Notes: generated from the sequence alone by a model not told the origin. 9,277 bases of DNA from Bacteroidales bacterium (GCA_007132395.1 SLOR01000046.1:1-9277), one strand, 5' to 3'; positions 1 through 6,500 are shown, counted from the stretch's first letter. Numbers and translations: made by a program.

Positions 1-53
1 GGAAAGCATACCCCCCCACGAGTACTTAAAAATTAATTTCAGATTCCGGCAAA

Positions 54-76
54 TAATTCCCCTCACAGGGATTTTT
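54..76 (+). terminator. weak hairpin plus T-run, possible terminator
   Basis: A short stem pairs TCCC (58-61) with GGGA (68-71), with a further two A-T pairs beyond one mismatch, and is followed by five T residues (72-76). This could end transcription of a gene lying left of the window. The stem is short and the much better hairpin at 99-141 may do that job instead, so this is a tentative call. Confidence 0.25.
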
Positions 77-98
77 ATATAACGAACGAGATATGACC

Positions 99-141
99 GG
101 CAAAATCTTACCAGACCAAAACTGGATGATTTTGCTTTTTT
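99..141 (+). terminator. strong intrinsic terminator or attenuator in the pfk leader
   Basis: GCAAAATC (100-107) pairs perfectly with GATTTTGC (128-135). Inside it, after a small asymmetric internal loop (108-110 against 126-127), CCAG (111-114) pairs with CTGG (122-125), closing a 7-base loop. Six T residues follow directly (136-141). This is the classic form of a Rho-independent terminator on the plus strand. It ends only 23 bases before the phosphofructokinase ATG at 165. It may terminate an upstream gene outside the window, or act as an attenuator of the phosphofructokinase gene. The sequence alone does not decide between these. Confidence 0.7.
127..134 (+). promoter_or_regulatory. possible -7 promoter element for pfk, overlapping the terminator stem
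   Basis: TGATTTTG matches the Bacteroidetes -7 consensus TAnnTTTG at five of six fixed positions and would place a transcription start near 141, about 23 bases before the ATG at 165. No TTG is seen at a good -33 distance. The element lies inside the right arm of the hairpin at 99-141, so the match may be accidental. If the gene has its own promoter downstream of the hairpin loop, this is the only place I can see for it. Confidence 0.2.
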
Positions 142-164
142 GTTGAGTTTAAAAAACAATTACG

Positions 165-1262
165 ATGAAGAAAAGAGTTTTAATTGCCACCGGTGGTGGA
201 GATTGCCCCGGCCTGAACGCGGTAATCAGGGCTATCACCCTGAGGGCATCGCAGGAGAAAAACTGGGAAGTAATAGGAAGCATCAATGCCTTTGACGGTA
301 TTCTCAACGAACCCAATGAAATCGTTGTGCTTGACGATAAAAAAGTAGGCGGCATCCACATTCGCGGAGGCACTATTATAGGTACTACCAACAAAGGAGG
401 CCCCTTTGCATGGCCCATTAAAAACCAGGATGGAAGCTGGGGCAGTGCCGACCGTTCCGACGAGATGCTGCGCCGCCTGCAATACCTTGGTGTTGACGCA
501 GTTATAAACATAGGGGGCGATGGCTCACAGTCTATCTCACAACGTCTTTACGAAAAAGGATTGAACATCATTGGGGTTCCCAAAACCATCGACAATGACC
601 TTTCGGCCACCGACTTTACTTTCGGTTTCCAAACTGCGGTACAGGAAGCAACCACTGCCGTTGACAAGCTGGTTACCACGGCCGACAGCCACAACAGGGT
701 ACTTATCCTGGAAGTGATGGGTCGTTATGCGGGATGGATTGCACTGCATTCGGCAGTAGCAGGAGGTGCACACGTTTGCCTCATCCCCGAAATTCCTTAT
801 GACATTCCCAAGGTGGTGGAAAGAATTTATCAACGCTTTACCAAGGGACGTGGTTTTGCCATTATCGTTGTGGCAGAAGGTGCCAAACCCAAAGACGGGG
901 ATATGTACTACGAAGAAAGCACCGAAACAGGATACAAAAATGTACGCCTGGGCGGTGTAGCTACCAAAGTAATGCGCGAACTTAAAGAAGGAGGCCTGGA
1001 AGCCGACATGCGCGAAACCGTTTTGGGCCACCTGCAGCGCGGAGGTACACCCATTGCCTACGACCGTGTGCTGGCAACTCAGTTTGGTGTAAGAGCTTTC
1101 GAAATGGTACTGGAGGGCAAGTTTGGCGAGATGGTAGCTTACCGTCATCCCAATATTGTCTCGGTTCCTTTTAAAGAAGCCATTGCTCACTACAATTTTG
1201 TAGACCCCGCTTCTGACCTTGTAAAAACGGCAAGGGGTGTAGGCATCTGCCTGGGCGACTAA
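165..1262 (+). CDS. pfkA: 6-phosphofructokinase, mixed ATP/PPi-type signature
   Basis: This enzyme phosphorylates fructose 6-phosphate to fructose 1,6-bisphosphate in glycolysis, in the cytoplasm. The 365-residue product carries the family motifs in order: the N-terminal phosphoryl-donor loop GGGDCPGLN (residues 10-18), GGDGS (117-121), PKTIDND (139-145) with Asp143 as the expected catalytic base, MGRYAGWIAL (185-194), AEG (237-239) and HLQRGG (289-294) for sugar-phosphate binding. Gly120 corresponds to E. coli PfkA Gly104, typical of ATP enzymes. Lys140 replaces E. coli Gly124, as in PPi-dependent enzymes. This Gly/Lys combination occurs in the mixed-substrate branch of the family and in the ATP-dependent trypanosomal enzyme, so the donor is uncertain. 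The ATG at 165 places the glycine-rich loop at the usual distance from the N-terminus. The gene stands alone between two terminators. The fold and reaction are certain; the donor is not. Confidence 0.96.
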   Translation: MKKRVLIATGGGDCPGLNAVIRAITLRASQEKNWEVIGSINAFDGILNEPNEIVVLDDKKVGGIHIRGGTIIGTTNKGGPFAWPIKNQDGSWGSADRSDEMLRRLQYLGVDAVINIGGDGSQSISQRLYEKGLNIIGVPKTIDNDLSATDFTFGFQTAVQEATTAVDKLVTTADSHNRVLILEVMGRYAGWIALHSAVAGGAHVCLIPEIPYDIPKVVERIYQRFTKGRGFAIIVVAEGAKPKDGDMYYEESTETGYKNVRLGGVATKVMRELKEGGLEADMRETVLGHLQRGGTPIAYDRVLATQFGVRAFEMVLEGKFGEMVAYRHPNIVSVPFKEAIAHYNFVDPASDLVKTARGVGICLGD

Positions 1263-1287
1263 GAAGTTAATATCTCTCTTTATATGT

Positions 1288-1325
1288 AAAAGCTGCAGCT
1301 TGTATCAGGTTGCAGCTTTTTTTTT
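1288..1325 (+). terminator. Rho-independent terminator after pfk
   Basis: AAAAGCTGCA (1288-1297) is the exact reverse complement of TGCAGCTTTT (1311-1320), giving a 10-base-pair stem with a 13-base loop. Nine T residues in all run from 1317 to 1325. It starts 25 bases after the phosphofructokinase stop codon. The symmetric A/T flanks could let it work on either strand, but only the plus strand has a gene ending here. Confidence 0.92.
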
Positions 1326-1340
1326 GTGGTTTTAATTCTC

Positions 1341-1348
1341 TAATTTTA
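1341..1348 (+). promoter_or_regulatory. possible -7 promoter element for priA
   Basis: TAATTTTA matches TAnnTTTG except for the last base and lies 29 bases before the ATG at 1378, a normal distance for a Bacteroidetes promoter. A TTG at 1324-1326 is only 14 bases upstream, closer than usual for the -33 element, and it overlaps the end of the previous terminator. priA must be transcribed from somewhere after that terminator, which favours a promoter here, but the element itself is imperfect. Confidence 0.35.
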
Positions 1349-1377
1349 CCTGTCTGTAAAAACTCCGCTTGCATCCT

Positions 1378-3873
1378 ATGACCCCACAAACCCTCTTTGC
1401 CGATATACTGCTCCCGCTGCCTCTTCCTGGCTATTTCACCTACCGGGTGCCGGCCGAATTGAACGGGAAGATGCAGGAAGGCATCAGGGTAGTGGTTCCT
1501 TTCGGGGCAAGGAAAATTTATTCCGGACTGGTACGCAGAGTACATCATACTCCCCCGCAAAAATTCCAGGCAAAGTATATCTTATCGGTGCTGGATGAAG
1601 CACCCATTGTTTTTCCCCGGCAGTTTGAGTTCTGGGAGTGGATAGCTGATTACTATATGGCCACCCCCGGCGAAGTGATGAATACGGCTCTACCCCCGGC
1701 ATTGAAGCTGGCCAGCGAAACACGCATAACACTCAATCCCGATTTTGCCCAGGATTATCACAACCTCAACGAGAAGGAATACCTCATTGCCGAAGCCCTG
1801 GAAATACAGAAAACTCTTTCCGTAAGTGAAGTAAGCAAGATTACCGGGTTGCAGAAGGTTTTTCCCCTCATAGGCAACCTCATGGATAAAAAGCTGGTTT
1901 TGCTGAAGGAGGAACTGGAAAATCCCTACAGACAAAAGCTGGAGAAATTCATTAGACTCAGTCCTCAATACGACAGCGAGCAAAAGTTGAAAGAGGCTTT
2001 TGATGAAGCAGAAAAAAGGGCTCCCAAGCAGCTGGAAGTGCTGATGAGCTTCATAAAGCAATCGCGCCGTTACATTTCGGAGCCCAGGGAGGTGCCGGCA
2101 AAGGAAATCAGTGCATCGGTAAAAAATGCACCCCCTGCCATTGATGCCCTGGTAAAAAAGGGCGTTTTTGAGGCATATAAAAACACGGTAAGCCGCTTTG
2201 ACCATCTGAAAGGAGACAGTGAACCCATCATTTTTAATGAGCATCAGGAAAAGGCGCTGGAAGAAATCCGTACAGCATGGAAGGATAAAGAATGTGTGCT
2301 GCTGCATGGTGTTACCTCCAGCGGCAAAACAGAAGTTTACATCCAGCTCATACGTGAGGCCCTGGAGAGGGGCCAGCAGGTATTGTACCTTTTGCCGGAG
2401 ATTGCATTAACAACCCAGATTACAAGGCGCATACAGGCGCACTTTGGAGATAGGGCCGGGGTGTACCACTCACGTTTCAACGAAATGGAGCGCACCGAGG
2501 TATGGAACAATCTGGCACTGGGTGGCATTGAATCTATCAACAGCACCATACAATACCAGCTGGTGGTGGGGCCACGCTCAGCTTTGTTTCTCCCCTTCAG
2601 CAACCTTGGGCTTGTAATTATTGACGAAGAGCACGAAACCTCATTTAAGCAGCATGATCCCGCGCCCCGCTACCATGCGCGCGATGCAGCTATCTGGCTG
2701 GCCAATGCCTTTGGCTCAAAAGTATTGCTGGGCTCGGCCACCCCTTCCGTGGAGTCTTACTTTAACGCCAGGTCTGGCAAGTACGGCCTGGTAGAGCTCA
2801 ACAAACGCCACGGGGGCATGCAGTTGCCCGAAATTCTGGTGGCCGACATCAAGAAAGACACCCGGGAGAAGAAAATGAAGTCGCACCTTTCTCCCTTATT
2901 GTATAAACATATTGAAGAAGCCCTGGAAAACCAGAAGCAGGTAATTCTTTTTCAGAACAGGCGGGGCTTTTCGCACCGCATGGAGTGCGATCAGTGCAAT
3001 TATATTCCCCATTGTACGCAGTGCGACGTGAGCCTGGTGTATCATAAGCAAATCAACAAGCTGAAATGTCACTATTGTGGCTATTCTATCACCCCGCATA
3101 ATCAGTGCCCCGAATGCGGTTCGCACGGCATTGCACTCAAGGGTTTCGGCACCGAAAAAATTGAAGAAGAGCTCCCCCTGCTCTTTCCCGATGCTTCCGT
3201 AAAACGCATGGACCTTGATACCACACGTGCCAAAAATGCCTATCAGAATATCATACATGATTTTGAAGAGAAACGTATCGACATCCTTATCGGCACACAG
3301 ATGGTGAGCAAGGGGCTGGATTTCGAAAATGTTTCGGTGGTGGGAATTCTCAGTGCCGATGCCATGCTAAGTTTCCCCGACTTCAGGGCACATGAGCGGG
3401 CTTTTCAAATGATGGCACAGGTAAGCGGTCGGGCGGGGAGAAAAAACGACCGCGGCAAAGTTATTATCCAGGCCTTCGACCCCTGGCATGCCGTAATCCG
3501 GCAGGTGATTGACAACAATTACGGGGAGATGTACAAAAACCAAATCCTCGAGCGGCGCAACTTCTTTTACCCGCCCTTTTACCGGCTGGTAACCATCACC
3601 ATGATGCACCATGATCCCGCTACGGTAAATACGGCCTCGAACGTTCTTGCCGATCAAATCCGAAGGCAATTCTCCGAAAAGCTGGTCCTTGGGCCCGAGT
3701 ACCCAATGGTAGCACGCATAAAGGCGCAATACCTCAAAAACATTATCGTGAAGCTGGAGCGCAAAAGCGGCTTTTTACAAAGAAAAGATAAACTGAAAGG
3801 AATTCTGGATGCCTTTTCCCTCAACCCCAAATGGAAAGCGGTAAGGGTGAAAATCAATGTGGACCCGGCATAA
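1378..3873 (+). CDS. priA: primosomal protein N' (replication restart helicase PriA)
   Basis: PriA is a 3'-to-5' superfamily 2 helicase that recognises stalled or repaired replication forks and starts reloading of the replicative helicase. Numbering from the ATG at 1378, the 831-residue product shows an N-terminal fork-binding region with the PLPLPGYFTYRVP segment near residue 15 and a winged-helix-like stretch near 115-180. The helicase motifs follow: Walker A GVTSSGKTE (311-319), DEEH (416-419), GSATPS (452-457), GTQMVSKG (639-646) and QVSGRAGR (681-688). Between them lie eight zinc-binding cysteines: 537, 540, 546, 549, 564, 567, 577 and 580. It is longer than E. coli PriA (732), as is common in Bacteroidota. 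An in-frame TTG at 1369 would add only three residues; I prefer the ATG. The gene is monocistronic here, with a terminator before it and convergent genes after it. Confidence is very high. Confidence 0.97.
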   Translation: MTPQTLFADILLPLPLPGYFTYRVPAELNGKMQEGIRVVVPFGARKIYSGLVRRVHHTPPQKFQAKYILSVLDEAPIVFPRQFEFWEWIADYYMATPGEVMNTALPPALKLASETRITLNPDFAQDYHNLNEKEYLIAEALEIQKTLSVSEVSKITGLQKVFPLIGNLMDKKLVLLKEELENPYRQKLEKFIRLSPQYDSEQKLKEAFDEAEKRAPKQLEVLMSFIKQSRRYISEPREVPAKEISASVKNAPPAIDALVKKGVFEAYKNTVSRFDHLKGDSEPIIFNEHQEKALEEIRTAWKDKECVLLHGVTSSGKTEVYIQLIREALERGQQVLYLLPEIALTTQITRRIQAHFGDRAGVYHSRFNEMERTEVWNNLALGGIESINSTIQYQLVVGPRSALFLPFSNLGLVIIDEEHETSFKQHDPAPRYHARDAAIWLANAFGSKVLLGSATPSVESYFNARSGKYGLVELNKRHGGMQLPEILVADIKKDTREKKMKSHLSPLLYKHIEEALENQKQVILFQNRRGFSHRMECDQCNYIPHCTQCDVSLVYHKQINKLKCHYCGYSITPHNQCPECGSHGIALKGFGTEKIEEELPLLFPDASVKRMDLDTTRAKNAYQNIIHDFEEKRIDILIGTQMVSKGLDFENVSVVGILSADAMLSFPDFRAHERAFQMMAQVSGRAGRKNDRGKVIIQAFDPWHAVIRQVIDNNYGEMYKNQILERRNFFYPPFYRLVTITMMHHDPATVNTASNVLADQIRRQFSEKLVLGPEYPMVARIKAQYLKNIIVKLERKSGFLQRKDKLKGILDAFSLNPKWKAVRVKINVDPA

Positions 3874-3882
3874 AAACCTTTA

Positions 3883-3904
3883 AAACAGAAAAGGAATTCT
3901 GTTT
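3883..3904. terminator. weak bidirectional hairpin between convergent genes
   Basis: AAACAGAA (3883-3890) and TTCTGTTT (3897-3904) form an 8-base-pair stem around a 6-base loop, between the priA stop and the convergent ftsB-like gene, reaching into the latter's stop codon. The stem is A/T-rich and the T-tracts on both strands are short, so termination strength is doubtful. Its placement between two converging 3' ends is the main argument for it. Confidence 0.35.
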
Positions 3905-4190
3905 AGTCCATGATGATATAAATATCTTCGTTTTGCTTTTTCATCAGGTACTTTTCCCGGGCATAGCGTTCCAGCTCGCGGGGGTCGTTCTTTAGCTTTT
4001 GAAGGTCGATGCTGTCGCGGGCAATTTCCTGCAGGAAGTATTCTTTTTCCAGGTGAAACTCTTTTAATTTCCTGGTAAGCCGGTATTGCTGGATGAGATT
4101 GTTTTTGTCGAAAAACATAAACCACACCAGTGCTGCTATGAGCACAAGTACGTATTTGTTTTTCAGAAAGTCGGGGATTCTTGTCAGCAT
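3903..4190 (-). CDS. septum formation initiator family protein (FtsB/DivIC-like)
   Basis: This is a small bitopic division protein. Family members join FtsL and FtsQ/DivIB in the divisome and help activate septal peptidoglycan synthesis. The 95-residue product has a short positively charged N-terminus, one membrane segment (about residues 12-27, YVLVLIAALVWFMFF), a heptad-like helical stretch (about 31-65) that should be extracytoplasmic, and a C-terminal stretch NDPRELERYAREKYLMKK (68-85) resembling the conserved end of FtsB/DivIC proteins. An in-frame TTG at 4218-4220 would add ten residues, but that TTG is part of the promoter element TATATTTG, so the ATG at 4188-4190 is chosen. It converges on priA with 29 bases between the stops and follows tsaB, but with its own promoter. 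Family assignment rests on architecture and the C-terminal motif; FtsB and DivIC cannot be told apart by eye. Confidence 0.87.
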   Translation of the reverse strand: MLTRIPDFLKNKYVLVLIAALVWFMFFDKNNLIQQYRLTRKLKEFHLEKEYFLQEIARDSIDLQKLKNDPRELERYAREKYLMKKQNEDIYIIMD

Positions 4191-4217
4191 TGCATGGCTT
4201 TTACCGGGTGTGTGGTA

Positions 4218-4249
4218 CAAATATAATTGAATTTTCAGCCCTAATGCAA
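4218..4249 (-). promoter_or_regulatory. Bacteroidetes-type promoter for the ftsB-like gene
   Basis: Read on the minus strand, TTG (4247-4249) is followed after 21 bases by TATATTTG (4218-4225), an exact match to the -7 consensus TAnnTTTG. The ATG of the gene (4190) lies 27 bases beyond the element. The -33 TTG is a codon of tsaB (the penultimate Leu), so the promoter overlaps the end of the upstream gene. Confidence 0.7.
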
Positions 4250-4933
4250 TCCTTTAACTTTTGGTTTTCCTGCCACAAAGTCTTTCAGATAGTAAGGCTC
4301 GAAGTAGGCCAGATTTTCAAACTGTTTTCTGCTTAGCTTCTGCCACGCGGGTTGCAGCATACCCGTGACAGAAGGGACGATATCGTCAAAAAACAATGCA
4401 TTGGGGTGGTTGAGGGTGGCTTTGCATTTATCTGCCCCATCACCAAAAAAGGCTACACGCCCTTTTTCCAGTACCTCAGCAAAAGAATTTTCATCAATAA
4501 TTTCTGCCATGGTTTCGCGCACCTGGTGCAGGTTGCTGTCGAAAATGGCGCTGTAAACTTCCATGCGCCGTGCATCAATCATGGGCACAAAATAATCTAC
4601 TCCATCCAAAACAGTATTTGCCGTATTGGCCAATGACTCCAGCGTGTTAATGGCTATGAGCGGAATATCCAGGGCATAACACAACCCTTTGGCTGCAGAA
4701 ACCCCGATACGCAAACCGGTATAGGAGCCGGGCCCCATACTTACCACCACACCATCAAGGGCGCTCATGCCAAGCCCGGCCGTTTGCATGGTTTCTTCGA
4801 TAAATGATGTAAGCAATGAAGAATGGGAATACTGCATGCTTTTGTCCTCCTTCATGGAAAGCATTCCTTCCTTATTGGCAATGCCCACCGAGCAAACACG
4901 TGTTGCAGTTTCTATAAATAAAATATGACTCAT
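4241..4933 (-). CDS. tsaB: tRNA threonylcarbamoyladenosine biosynthesis protein TsaB (YeaZ)
   Basis: TsaB is the scaffold partner of TsaD in making N6-threonylcarbamoyladenosine at position 37 of ANN-decoding tRNAs, in the cytoplasm. It has an ASKHA fold but is not itself the catalytic subunit. The 230-residue product starts MSHILFIETATRVCSVG, with the family's first phosphate-loop-like strand pair. It continues with the diagnostic SMGPGSYTGLRIGVSAAKG segment (65-83) and MIDARRMEVYSA (118-129), and ends with a PYYLKDF segment (213-219). Length is normal. Reading could be extended 16 codons to a TTG at 4981, but a perfect -7 promoter element lies within that extension, so the ATG at 4933 is used. 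The gene is followed after 50 bases by the ftsB-like gene. TsaD, TsaC and TsaE are not in the window. Confidence 0.97.
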   Translation of the reverse strand: MSHILFIETATRVCSVGIANKEGMLSMKEDKSMQYSHSSLLTSFIEETMQTAGLGMSALDGVVVSMGPGSYTGLRIGVSAAKGLCYALDIPLIAINTLESLANTANTVLDGVDYFVPMIDARRMEVYSAIFDSNLHQVRETMAEIIDENSFAEVLEKGRVAFFGDGADKCKATLNHPNALFFDDIVPSVTGMLQPAWQKLSRKQFENLAYFEPYYLKDFVAGKPKVKGLH

Positions 4934-4959
4934 GAAATCCGTTATTTGAAATTGTTTTG

Positions 4960-4967
4960 CAAAATTA
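4960..4967 (-). promoter_or_regulatory. -7 promoter element for tsaB
   Basis: On the minus strand TAATTTTG is an exact match to TAnnTTTG and lies 26 bases upstream of the tsaB ATG (4931-4933). I see no TTG at the usual -33 spacing; the nearest upstream one (4979-4981) is only 11 bases away. The spacing to the gene and the exact -7 match support it, while the missing -33 element limits confidence. Confidence 0.55.
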
Positions 4968-4997
4968 CAACTTCGGGGCAAATCTGGTGCAGGGAAT

Positions 4998-5010
4998 AGA
5001 TAAATTATCT
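4998..5010. repeat. 13-base palindrome upstream of tsaB
   Basis: AGATAA (4998-5003), one central A, and TTATCT (5005-5010) form a perfect odd palindrome. It sits about 31 bases upstream of the tsaB -7 element, where an operator or activator site could lie. The A/T-rich sequence could arise by chance. Confidence 0.35.
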
Positions 5011-5023
5011 TATAACAGTTAAG

Positions 5024-5067
5024 GGCAGTAACTCCTGAGAAAGTTTATATCTCACAGGAGTTCTGCC
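5024..5067. repeat. long imperfect inverted repeat between adaptor gene and tsaB
   Basis: GGCAG (5024-5028) pairs with CTGCC (5063-5067). After a bulged T at 5029, AACTCCTG (5030-5037) pairs with CAGGAGTT (5055-5062). After two bulged bases (5053-5054), AGA (5038-5040) pairs with TCT (5050-5052). Together this gives 16 base pairs closing a 9-base loop. No T-run follows on either strand, so it is not a standard intrinsic terminator. As RNA it would be a stable stem-loop in the 3' trailer of the efflux transcript or the far upstream region of tsaB. Confidence 0.65.
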
Positions 5068-5126
5068 TGCATGAATAGCAAAAACTCAGACGATTTAATC
5101 AGGTTGTTGTCGGAAGTATTTTTTCA

Positions 5127-5139
5127 GGGGGCAGCCCCC
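5127..5139 (-). repeat. GC-rich hairpin just after the adaptor stop codon
   Basis: GGGGG (5127-5131) and CCCCC (5135-5139) form a five-pair GC stem around a CAG triloop, starting six bases after the adaptor stop on the minus strand. The minus-strand transcript continues with A residues, not a U-run, so it lacks the tail of an intrinsic terminator. It could protect the mRNA 3' end or slow polymerase. Confidence 0.4.
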
Positions 5140-5144
5140 AGGTG

Positions 5145-6473
5145 CTACTCAGTGAAGAGCTCGGTGCGATTAACGGAGGTTACCGGATCTCCATCTTTCA
5201 ACTCACGGGATACTGCCCTGAAAGGACCCGTAACAATGCTTTCACCCTCTTCAAGCCCTTCTTTTATCTGGATAAAATAACTATCCTGAATCCCTGACTG
5301 AACCCTGCGCAGCTCTACTTTACCCTCCTTATATACGAAAACGTATTCGCGCATTGCGGGCAAATTTTCTTCCCTCTCTTTAACCTCACCGTCCTTGTCT
5401 TCATCAGCGGAGCTTCCATCGCGAGTGGTAACAGCCTGAATGGGAACAGAGACGGCCGATAGCGCGCGCTGCGTTTGGATATCGGCCGATGCCGACATTC
5501 CGGGGCGAAATGGTGAAAGGTGAGGCCTGTCTTCGCGCAAAAGTTGCTTGTACGAATCGGGCAATATTCTGATCTTTACTTCGAAGTTGGTTACCTGATC
5601 CACGCTAAGAGCCTGTGTTAAAGCAGAATTGGCAATGGAAGTTACCACACCTGTGAACTTCTCATTAATCCATGCATCAATTTCAATTTTTGCGGTGTCG
5701 CCTTCATTTACACGAATAATATCATTTTCGTTAACTTCCACCAGCAATTCCATCTCATTGAGGTTGGCAATACGAAGGATTTCGGTTCCGGCAAATTGCG
5801 ATGTACCTACCACGCGCTCGCCCAGTTCGGCATCCAGCCGGGAGATGGTGCCGTTCATGGGGCTGAAGATGTTGGTTTTATCAAGGTTTTCACGCGATTC
5901 ACGTAGCGCGGCCTCAGCACTTTTTACCTGAAAATTGGCAGCTATTACGCTTTGCTCTGCTGCTTCTACTTCTGCCTGGGCCACAAGAAATTGTGCCCTG
6001 GCCGAATCAAATTCAGATTCGGAGATAGCATCCTGTTTAATAAGCCTTTCATTTCTCTCAAAGCTGGCAGTGGCATTAATAAACTGGGCTTCTGCCTGTG
6101 CTTTGCGGGCTCTGGCATTGGCAAGGTTGGCACGGCTGGTATTGAGTGCGGCCTCCACCCTGTCGAGAGCGGAAATATATAACTCTGGGTTAATGCGAAC
6201 CAACAGCTGCCCTCTTTCCACAAAATCACCCTCCTTTACAAGTATCTCTACAATTTCGCCGGACACATCAGGACTTATTTTCACCTCCACAACGGGCTGC
6301 ACCTTGCCACTGGCGGTTACCGTTTCCACGATATCTCTTTTTTCTGCAGCCTCTACTGTTACCCGCATACCGGCGGTATGGCCTATCCATCCGGCATTTC
6401 TGCCTATGATTATAAATAAGAGCAATACCCCTAAAACAAGGAGTGCAATTTTTAAAACTTTGCTGCGCTTCAT
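5145..6473 (-). CDS. efflux periplasmic adaptor subunit (HlyD/MacA-type membrane fusion protein)
   Basis: Adaptors of this family bridge an inner-membrane pump and a TolC-type channel in a tripartite exporter. The 442-residue product has an N-terminal membrane anchor (residues 7-23). A first barrel-sandwich/lipoyl half follows (about 55-98, with SGKVQPVVEVKISPDVSGEI), then an Ala/Glu-rich alpha-helical hairpin (about 101-200). The second lipoyl half (204-240, SPMNGTISRL), a beta-barrel (about 241-335, with RPGMSASADI at 323-332) and a membrane-proximal domain to the end complete it. A hydrophilic, mostly acidic insert lies at 351-370. The uncleaved membrane anchor without a lipobox Cys resembles MacA-like partners of ABC exporters more than typical RND lipoprotein adaptors, but this is inference. 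It starts 27 bases after the channel gene and is surely co-transcribed with it. No pump gene follows. Substrate cannot be read from the sequence. Confidence 0.95.
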   Translation of the reverse strand: MKRSKVLKIALLVLGVLLLFIIIGRNAGWIGHTAGMRVTVEAAEKRDIVETVTASGKVQPVVEVKISPDVSGEIVEILVKEGDFVERGQLLVRINPELYISALDRVEAALNTSRANLANARARKAQAEAQFINATASFERNERLIKQDAISESEFDSARAQFLVAQAEVEAAEQSVIAANFQVKSAEAALRESRENLDKTNIFSPMNGTISRLDAELGERVVGTSQFAGTEILRIANLNEMELLVEVNENDIIRVNEGDTAKIEIDAWINEKFTGVVTSIANSALTQALSVDQVTNFEVKIRILPDSYKQLLREDRPHLSPFRPGMSASADIQTQRALSAVSVPIQAVTTRDGSSADEDKDGEVKEREENLPAMREYVFVYKEGKVELRRVQSGIQDSYFIQIKEGLEEGESIVTGPFRAVSRELKDGDPVTSVNRTELFTE

Positions 6474-6500
6474 ATTCTTCTTTTCTTTCTTTTTGTTTGT
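6474..6500 (-). promoter_or_regulatory. A-rich translation leader of the adaptor gene
   Basis: The 27 bases between the channel stop codon and the adaptor ATG read, on the minus strand, as almost pure purine (A with scattered G). There is no Shine-Dalgarno core such as GGAGG. A-rich leaders of this kind are typical of Bacteroidota, where initiation depends little on Shine-Dalgarno pairing. It leaves no room for a separate promoter, which supports one transcript for the pair. Confidence 0.5.

Larger units (their letters stand above)
4982..5144. other. intergenic region between efflux adaptor gene and tsaB
   Basis: This gap lies between two co-oriented minus-strand genes. It holds three symmetric elements: a 13-base palindrome (4998-5010), a long imperfect hairpin (5024-5067) and a GC-rich hairpin six bases after the adaptor stop (5127-5139). 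A plus-strand open frame starting at 5071 runs into the adaptor gene and has no family resemblance, so I do not call it. No inner-membrane pump gene or remnant of one is present. Confidence 0.6.

Noticed and set aside
46..104. Direct repeat CCGGCAAA at 46-53 and 97-104 in the pfk leader
   Set aside because: Only eight bases, two copies, and the second copy overlaps the left arm of the terminator-like hairpin; not enough to argue for a binding site.
537..1190. A 217-codon open frame on the minus strand opposite the phosphofructokinase gene
   Set aside because: It lies wholly inside a gene with unmistakable family motifs, has no recognisable domain, and reads as the antisense of that coding sequence.
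1690..2307. A 205-codon minus-strand open frame opposite priA, rich in Phe, Leu and Cys
   Set aside because: Composition is what the complement of the priA codons would give; no domain, no leader features, and priA is certain on the other strand.
3880..4125. An 81-codon minus-strand open frame overlapping the ftsB-like gene in another frame
   Set aside because: Basic, Pro-rich antisense-like composition with no membrane segment. The overlapping frame has the membrane anchor, helical stretch and conserved C-terminus of a real family.
5071..5280. A 69-codon plus-strand open frame beginning in the gap before tsaB
   Set aside because: More than half overlaps the adaptor gene in antisense; no family resemblance, and its start lies beside the 5024-5067 hairpin with no promoter.
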